From the NCBI GenBank assembly GCA_946549155.1, contig CAMNQN010000114.1, positions 1-10,550 on the forward strand: a stretch of DNA of 10,550 nucleotides, read 5' to 3'. The first letter of the stretch is position 1; every line of letters begins with the position of its first letter. Below the pieces are notes generated by a model that had not been told where the DNA came from, searched no databases, and was given only the letters and a program-made list of their open reading frames with translations. Below, piece after piece: positions 6,490 to 10,550 of the stretch. Both the position numbers and the translations under genes were made by a program. The stretch comes from an uncultured Lachnospiraceae bacterium (GTDB taxonomy: Bacteria > Bacillota > Clostridia > Lachnospirales > Lachnospiraceae).

Positions 6490-7548
6490 ATGCGGGCAGC
6501 AGTTTGGCATGGATATAAGGATTTGCGAATTGAAGAAGTGAAGGAGCCTGTGCCGAAGGCGGGACAGGTGAAAATCCAGGTGGATTGGGCCGGGATCTGC
6601 GGCACGGACCGCCATGAGTATGAGGGACCCAACTTTATTCCGGTGAAAAAGCCTCACCGCCTTACCGGGCGGGTGGCGCCATTGACCATTGGCCATGAAT
6701 TTTCCGGGCGGATTGTGGAACTGGGAGAGGGGGTCACCGGCTGGAAGGTGAGTGATCGGGTGACGGCCAATGGAAGCCTGACCTGCGGGAAATGTGAGGC
6801 CTGTAAAAGCGGACGTTACAATATCTGCCAGAAGCTGGGTTTTGTGGGCGTGGGAGACGACGGTACTTTTGCGGATTACGTGCTGTTTGGCGCGGATAAG
6901 CTGTTTGCCATTCCGGAGGGGGTTACCCAGAGGGAGGCAGCCGTGGCGGAGCCTCTGGCCTGCGGCATTCATGCCACCAACCTGCTGGGGGATATTTCCG
7001 GCAGGGATGTGGTGATTATCGGACCGGGCATCATTGGCCTGTCCGCCTTTTTCGGTGCAAAATACGCCGGGGCGGGACGGATTCTGGTATCGGGGATCGG
7101 AGAATACCGGAGAGAACTGATTGAAAAGTACGGCGGCACCTATGTGGACGTTTCCAACACGGATCTGGAAGCGTATGTGAAGGAGTGGTCCGGCGGAAGG
7201 CTGGCGGATGTGGTGTATGAGTGCCTGGGATCGGAGCGTACGCTGGATCAGTGCATTCATATCAGCAAGCCCGGCGGGAAAATCATGGTGATGGGGGTAT
7301 TTGGCCGGAAACCGGTGGTGGATATGAATACCCTTCAGGAGGCAGAACGGGTGATTTATACCAGCCAGGCCCATGTGAACGAGATTGCCACGGCATTGGA
7401 GTATATCCGGGACGGAAAGATTAACGCGGAGGAACTGATCACCCGGGAAGTGACGCTGGATACGCTGGTGGAGGACGGTTTTGAATATCTGATCCAGCAC
7501 GGGCCGGAGCAGATTAAGGTGCTGATCCGGATTGCCGGGAATCAATAA
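6490..7548 (+). CDS. zinc-dependent medium-chain alcohol dehydrogenase, butanediol dehydrogenase-like
   Basis: A 352-residue cytoplasmic NAD(P)-dependent oxidoreductase of the medium-chain (GroES-like plus Rossmann) superfamily. Catalytic zinc ligands are C37 (in GICGTD) and H69-E70 (IGHEF), with E154 (AEPLACGIHA) close to the active site. Structural zinc cysteines C99, C102, C105 and C113 are all present. The nucleotide-binding motif is GPGIIG (178-183). The N-terminal layout (HEYEGPNFIPVKKPHRLTG, then PLTIGHEFSG) is close to (R,R)-2,3-butanediol dehydrogenases such as B. subtilis BdhA, though BdhA lacks the structural zinc cysteines. Sorbitol or threonine dehydrogenase activity remains possible. 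At the end of the second beta strand (LVSGIGEYRR) G202 sits where NAD-specific enzymes usually have Asp or Glu, so cofactor choice is open. An AAAGGAAGG site lies upstream. With only 52 bases and no terminator after livF, cotranscription with the transporter is likely but unproven. Confidence 0.85.
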   Translation: MRAAVWHGYKDLRIEEVKEPVPKAGQVKIQVDWAGICGTDRHEYEGPNFIPVKKPHRLTGRVAPLTIGHEFSGRIVELGEGVTGWKVSDRVTANGSLTCGKCEACKSGRYNICQKLGFVGVGDDGTFADYVLFGADKLFAIPEGVTQREAAVAEPLACGIHATNLLGDISGRDVVIIGPGIIGLSAFFGAKYAGAGRILVSGIGEYRRELIEKYGGTYVDVSNTDLEAYVKEWSGGRLADVVYECLGSERTLDQCIHISKPGGKIMVMGVFGRKPVVDMNTLQEAERVIYTSQAHVNEIATALEYIRDGKINAEELITREVTLDTLVEDGFEYLIQHGPEQIKVLIRIAGNQ

Positions 7549-7617
7549 AGCAACCTGCGGGCGAAAAACTACAGCCTGTTTGGAATATAAAAATTGAAAA
7601 TGTAAGGAGAAAGAATT

Positions 7618-8085
7618 ATGCAGAGAATTCCAAGTTTCAGTATTGATCACACGAGATTGAAGAGAGGCATCTATCTGTCCAGACAGGACGATGATGTAAA
7701 GACCTGGGATGTGCGGATCAAGGAGCCGAACCACGGGGATTACCTTTCCACCGGCGTCAGCCACACCATTGAGCATCTGTTTGCCACCTACGCCCGCAAC
7801 AGCGAATATAAGGACGGCATCATTTATGTAGGCCCCATGGGCTGCCGCACCGGCGCTTATTTCCTGACCAGAGGGCTCAGCGATCAGCAGGTGCTGGACT
7901 GCGTAAGAGAGTCCTTCCGTTTCATCACCACCTTTCAGGGTGAGATCCCGGGAGCGAAGGAGCCGGAATGCGGAAACTATCTGGATCATGATCTGGAGGG
8001 CTGCCGGGTGGAGGCTGCCAAGTACCTGGAGGTGCTGGACAAGCTGACGGTAGACGATATGAAGTATCAGTATTATCTGGATTAA
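7618..8085 (+). CDS. luxS: S-ribosylhomocysteine lyase LuxS
   Basis: A 155-residue cytoplasmic metalloenzyme that splits S-ribosylhomocysteine into homocysteine and DPD, the precursor of autoinducer-2. It detoxifies and recycles the product of SAM-dependent methylation. The length is normal for the family. All key residues are visible: H11 (substrate), the HTIEH motif with metal ligands H49 and H53 and base E52, catalytic C76 in PMGCRTG, and the third metal ligand C118 in PECGNY. The start has AAGGAG (7604-7609) eight bases upstream. The 69-base gap after the dehydrogenase shows no terminator and no convincing promoter, so expression may partly come from upstream. A terminator follows directly. 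No separate nucleosidase gene (pfs/mtn) is in the window. Confidence 0.96.
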   Translation: MQRIPSFSIDHTRLKRGIYLSRQDDDVKTWDVRIKEPNHGDYLSTGVSHTIEHLFATYARNSEYKDGIIYVGPMGCRTGAYFLTRGLSDQQVLDCVRESFRFITTFQGEIPGAKEPECGNYLDHDLEGCRVEAAKYLEVLDKLTVDDMKYQYYLD

Positions 8086-8106
8086 TGGATCAAAAGTAAG
8101 AGATGG

Positions 8107-8134
8107 GGGCGGTGTCCGTACCGCCCTTTCTTTT
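8107..8134 (+). terminator. rho-independent terminator after luxS
   Basis: A GC-rich stem GGGCGGT (8107-8113) with ACCGCCC (8120-8126) and a six-base loop is followed by TTTCTTTT (8127-8134). It starts 21 bases after the luxS stop and ends 36 bases before the cobU start, so the cob genes need read-through or a promoter that I cannot see. Confidence 0.9.
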
Positions 8135-8170
8135 GTGGAAATAAAGAACAGGAAAATAAGGAGAGAGGTC

Positions 8171-8722
8171 ATGTTTCTATTGGTGACCGGCGGCAGCGGC
8201 AGCGGAAAATCGGAGTATGCGGAGCGCCGTGTGCTGGAACTGAATGACAAGAACAGATATTATATCGCTACGATGATGTGCTTCGACCAGGAGAGCGTAA
8301 AGAGAGTGGCGCGCCACCGGCAGATGCGGGCCGGGAAGGGCTTCGAGACGGTGGAGCGTTTTCTGAATTTGAAGGACCTGGTGCTGCCGGGGGAAAGCAG
8401 CGCAGGAGAAGCCCAGGAGAAAACCACCGTTCTTCTGGAGTGTATGTCGAATCTGGCAGCCAACGAGATGTTCGCTCCGGCAGGCAGCCATAAGGACGCG
8501 GCGGAGGAAATAAAAACCGGAATTGACAGATTGCTGGGAAAATGTGATAATCTCGTTGTGGTGACCAATGAGATTTTTTCAGATGGAATCACCTACGATC
8601 CCGGAACCATGGAATACCTGAAGGTTCTGGGAGCGGTGAACTGCTATATGGCCCGGCAGGCCGATGAGGTTGTGGAGGTGGTCTATGGGCTTCCACGGAT
8701 TTTGAAGTCCGGGCGCCTTTAG
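8171..8722 (+). CDS. cobU: CobU-like adenosylcobinamide kinase / GTP:adenosylcobinamide-phosphate guanylyltransferase
   Basis: A 183-residue cytoplasmic enzyme of the cobalamin nucleotide-loop pathway. CobU phosphorylates adenosylcobinamide, then transfers GMP to give adenosylcobinamide-GDP. The P-loop is GGSGSGKS (7-14). YIAT (31-34), the RHRQMR segment (48-53) whose H49 aligns with the GMP-carrying His46 of Salmonella CobU, and VLLECMSNLAANEMFA (87-102) all match the family well. VTNE (131-134) is also present. The part that follows is unusual: the canonical NEVGxGIVP, basic residues and GR read NEIFSDGITYDPGTMEYLKVLGAVN here, with several conserved positions changed. The start is the ATG at 8171 with AAGGAG at 8158-8163. 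A longer frame from GTG at 8135 begins right after the terminator tail and is rejected. The gene opens the cob cluster and is separated from cobS by 65 bases. Confidence 0.82.
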   Translation: MFLLVTGGSGSGKSEYAERRVLELNDKNRYYIATMMCFDQESVKRVARHRQMRAGKGFETVERFLNLKDLVLPGESSAGEAQEKTTVLLECMSNLAANEMFAPAGSHKDAAEEIKTGIDRLLGKCDNLVVVTNEIFSDGITYDPGTMEYLKVLGAVNCYMARQADEVVEVVYGLPRILKSGRL

Positions 8723-8787
8723 GGCGGCAGGGGCTGGATTGTGCACGCTTCCTGCGGCACGATTTGAGTAAGGATGGATGTGTAAAG

Positions 8788-9540
8788 ATGTTAGATATTT
8801 TAAAAGGGTTTGTGGTGGCGTTTTCCATGTATTCTAAGATCCCTATGCCGAAGATGGAGTGGACGGAGAAAAATATGAAATACTGCGTCTGCTATTTTCC
8901 TCTGATCGGTCTGGTGATTGGCACAGGGATGAATCTTTGGTATCGGCTGGCGGTGTATGCGGAATTTGGCAACAGTTTCCGCACGGCGGTGCTGATTCTG
9001 ATTCCGGTGGTGATCAGCGGCGGGATTCATCTGGACGGGCTGCTGGATACGGCGGACGCTTTAAGCTCCTACAAAAATCAGGAGGAAAAACTGGAAATTT
9101 TAAAGGACAGCCATGCGGGAGCCTTTGCTATTATCGTGGGCATCTCCTATTTTGTTTTGTGCTTCGGCGTATTCTCCGAGGTAACCCAGGAGAAGCTGAT
9201 GGTGATTGGACTGGGATTTATGCTGAGCCGGGCCTTTTCCGGATATGGGCTTGTAAAACTGAAAAAGGCAAAAAATACGGGACTGCTGCGCACCTTTTCC
9301 GATGCGGCGGCCAACCGGGTGGTGAAGATCACCATGATAATTTATATTGCGGTAACGGTTATTTTAATGCTGCTGCTGAATCCCCTCTGGGGAATGATGG
9401 AGCTTGTGCTGGCGCTGCTTACCTTCTGCTGGTATTGTTCCATGGCCTATCGGAAATTCGGAGGCATCACAGGGGATCTGGCGGGCTGTTTTTTGCAGGT
9501 CTGTGAGCTGGTGACTGCGCTGGGAGTGATTTTATTATGA
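8788..9540 (+). CDS. cobS: adenosylcobinamide-GDP ribazoletransferase (cobalamin 5'-phosphate synthase)
   Basis: A 250-residue integral membrane enzyme that joins adenosylcobinamide-GDP to alpha-ribazole(-phosphate), the last assembly step of adenosylcobalamin. It has the expected multi-helix hydrophobic profile and length. Family signatures are the N-terminal KGFVVAFSMYSKIPMP, the acidic motif GGIHLDGLLDTADAL, KDSHAGAFA, and the late GGITGDLAGC. The start is placed at the ATG giving the usual MLDILKGF N-terminus. The ribosome site is modest (AAGGATGGA about 9-13 bases upstream). An in-frame TTG at 8764 would add eight residues but has no ribosome site. The 65 bases before it show only weak pairing and no terminator. 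The stop overlaps the next gene as ATGA (9537-9540). Confidence 0.92.
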   Translation: MLDILKGFVVAFSMYSKIPMPKMEWTEKNMKYCVCYFPLIGLVIGTGMNLWYRLAVYAEFGNSFRTAVLILIPVVISGGIHLDGLLDTADALSSYKNQEEKLEILKDSHAGAFAIIVGISYFVLCFGVFSEVTQEKLMVIGLGFMLSRAFSGYGLVKLKKAKNTGLLRTFSDAAANRVVKITMIIYIAVTVILMLLLNPLWGMMELVLALLTFCWYCSMAYRKFGGITGDLAGCFLQVCELVTALGVILL

Positions 9541-9938
9541 AGATGATCGTGGGAGGGGCGTACCAGGGAAAGCTGGAGTATGCCAGGAAACTGACAGGAT
9601 ATAAAACGGAAGAATTTGCGGATGGTTCCCGCTGTGATCTGGAGGAGATTTTTAAGGTCAGGGGAATCACAAACTTTCACCTCTATGTAAAACGCTGTCT
9701 GGAAACAGGAGAGAGCTGGGAGCGGCTGGCAAAAACGGTGGCGGAAAAAAATCCGGAGCTGGTGATTGTCACCAATGAGCTGGGGTACGGCGTGGTGCCC
9801 TGTGACCCGGCGGACCGGCGCTGGCGGGAGGCGGTGGGACGTGTCTGCACGGCCCTGGCAAGGGAATCCTCCCAGGTGATTCGGGTGGTATGCGGAATAG
9901 GGATGGTTTTGAAGGATGAGACGGATGGCGGTTGTTAA
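9537..9938 (+). CDS. short CobU-like protein
   Basis: A 133-residue protein related to CobU but about 50 residues shorter than the usual 180 or so. The N-terminus GGAYQGKLEYA (6-16) is a P-loop-like motif in which the Ser/Thr after GK is Leu (L13), so ordinary Mg-nucleotide binding is doubtful. The YIAT and HHxxR region is missing or replaced; a lone H48 (NFHLYVKR) is present. In contrast, the C-terminal half is strongly CobU-like: VTNELGYGVVP (78-88), DRRWREAVGR (93-102) and VVCGIGMVLK (117-126). Translation is probably coupled to cobS through the ATGA overlap, with GGGAG at 9522-9526. The placement between cobS and cobC argues for a role in nucleotide-loop assembly. It could be an active partner subunit, a regulator or a degenerating copy. 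I give no gene symbol because the activity is uncertain. Confidence 0.72.
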   Translation: MKMIVGGAYQGKLEYARKLTGYKTEEFADGSRCDLEEIFKVRGITNFHLYVKRCLETGESWERLAKTVAEKNPELVIVTNELGYGVVPCDPADRRWREAVGRVCTALARESSQVIRVVCGIGMVLKDETDGGC

Positions 9939-10550
9939 TCTGATCCGGCATGGGCAGACCGCCGGAAATGCGAAAAAGAGATATATTGGCGTTACCGACG
10001 AGCACTTGTCGGCCCGGGGAGCGGCACAGCTTTCCGAAAAGGCTTATCCCCCGGCGGAAGCCTGGTTTTTAAGCCCCATGCGGCGCTGTCTGGAGACAGC
10101 GGCTGTGGCGGAAGAGAAAGCCTCATCCGGAGAAGCAGGCCAGGAATGGGAGAATGAAATTTGGAAAAAACGGGTCTCTGGATTTTTAGGAGAAGGAAAG
10201 AAAATTATTGTACCGGATTTCAGAGAATGTGATTTCGGCCTGTTTGAAAATAAAAACTATATGGAGCTGGCAGATTGCCCGGAATATCAGGCCTGGATTG
10301 ACAGCGGCGGCCGGCTGCCCTTTCCCGGCGGGGAATCGGTGGAGGAGTTTAAGAGCAGGTGCTGCCTGGCCTTTGAGAAGATGGTGGAGCGAATCTGTCA
10401 AGAGGGCTGGACTGCGGTGAATACGGTGGTGCACGGCGGCACCATCATGAGCATTATGGAGCGGTACGCCCGGCCGCAGAGGGACTATTATGAATGGCAC
10501 GTGGACAATGGCGGGGGATATACGCTGGTGATAGATCCGGAAAGCTGGAG
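9925..10550 (+). CDS. cobC: CobC-like histidine phosphatase (alpha-ribazole phosphatase), partial at right edge
   Basis: The 5' 208 codons of a histidine (phosphoglycerate mutase-like) phosphatase, open to the window end. In the pathway CobC removes the phosphate from alpha-ribazole-5'-phosphate or adenosylcobalamin-5'-phosphate. Visible are LIRHGQT (6-12) with nucleophile H9, SPMRRCLETA (50-59) with phosphate-binding R54, the likely acid E101 in RECDFGLFE, FPGGESVEEF (133-142), and the second catalytic H170 in VVHGGTI. The region between TA and RECDFG is about 20 residues longer than in Salmonella CobC and rich in Glu and Lys. The start used overlaps the previous gene by 14 bases, with AAGGA (9912-9916) eight bases upstream. 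An ATG at 9916 in the same frame would add three residues. The cobalamin role rests on the neighbours; in isolation the fold could be any sugar phosphatase. Confidence 0.82.
   Translation, partial: MAVVNLIRHGQTAGNAKKRYIGVTDEHLSARGAAQLSEKAYPPAEAWFLSPMRRCLETAAVAEEKASSGEAGQEWENEIWKKRVSGFLGEGKKIIVPDFRECDFGLFENKNYMELADCPEYQAWIDSGGRLPFPGGESVEEFKSRCCLAFEKMVERICQEGWTAVNTVVHGGTIMSIMERYARPQRDYYEWHVDNGGGYTLVIDPESW

Noticed and set aside
7549..7617. Possible luxS promoter with TATAAA at 7586-7591
   Set aside because: No -35-like hexamer at a suitable distance (the spot reads GAAAAA).
8135..8170. N-terminal extension of cobU from GTG at 8135
   Set aside because: It begins at the end of the luxS terminator, contains the AAGGAG ribosome site as coding sequence, and adds charged residues before a normal CobU N-terminus.
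6460..8250. 596-codon open frame on the minus strand
   Set aside because: It runs antisense to the dehydrogenase, luxS and the start of cobU, all of which have clear family motifs. Its translation resembles no known fold and the frame crosses the luxS terminator. It is a by-product of codon bias in the sense genes.
8723..8787. Possible terminator or regulatory hairpin between cobU and cobS (GCAGG 8727-8731 with CCTGC 8751-8755)
   Set aside because: Only five pairs with a 19-base loop and no T-run; too weak to support.
1..10550. Search for CRISPR arrays, insertion sequences, tRNA/rRNA, phage or toxin-antitoxin genes
   Set aside because: No regularly spaced repeats, transposase motifs, terminal inverted repeats, structural RNA genes or toxin-antitoxin pairs were seen by reading.

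Overview
The window looks like chromosomal DNA from a Bacillota anaerobe, most likely Lachnospiraceae (Clostridium cluster XIVa). This is inferred from strong AAGGAG-type ribosome binding sites, tightly packed and often overlapping genes on one strand, a secreted hydrolase with lysine/tyrosine-rich wall-binding repeats, and the pairing of a full-length and a short CobU-like gene around cobS. Base composition is moderately GC-rich in genes and AT-rich around promoters. All supported genes are on the + strand. I see no rRNA, tRNA, CRISPR array, insertion sequence or phage gene.

Region 1 (1-1641) is a monocistronic unit. A textbook promoter (TTGACA, 17 nt, TATAAT) drives a secreted protein of 425 residues with wall-binding repeats and a C-terminal SleB-type cell-wall hydrolase domain, closed by a large nested hairpin terminator. 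The first 150 bases are unassigned.

Region 2 (about 1700-7548) is a complete LIV-type (branched-chain amino acid family) ABC importer: binding protein livK, permeases livH and livM, ATPases livG and livF. The promoter before livK has a CodY-like palindrome just upstream of its -35 box. The 187-base livK-livH gap holds GC-rich hairpins of the kind that set a higher binding-protein level. A zinc-dependent medium-chain alcohol dehydrogenase (butanediol dehydrogenase-like) follows livF after 52 bases with no terminator between, so it may belong to the same transcript.

Region 3 (7618-8134) is luxS with an intact active site and a rho-independent terminator. Region 4 (8171 to the right edge) is the nucleotide-loop-assembly part of cobalamin biosynthesis and salvage: cobU, cobS, a second short CobU-like gene, and a cobC-like phosphatase that runs off the window. 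The last three overlap and are probably translationally coupled.

Most of the window is ordinary metabolism and transport, and I do not see a new defence or mobile system. The most interesting points are: the two CobU-like proteins keep complementary halves of the canonical motif set; the LivK-type binding protein has a signal peptide but no lipobox cysteine; and there is a CodY-like site at the liv promoter. Several gene starts have been moved from the longest open frame to the start supported by a ribosome binding site.
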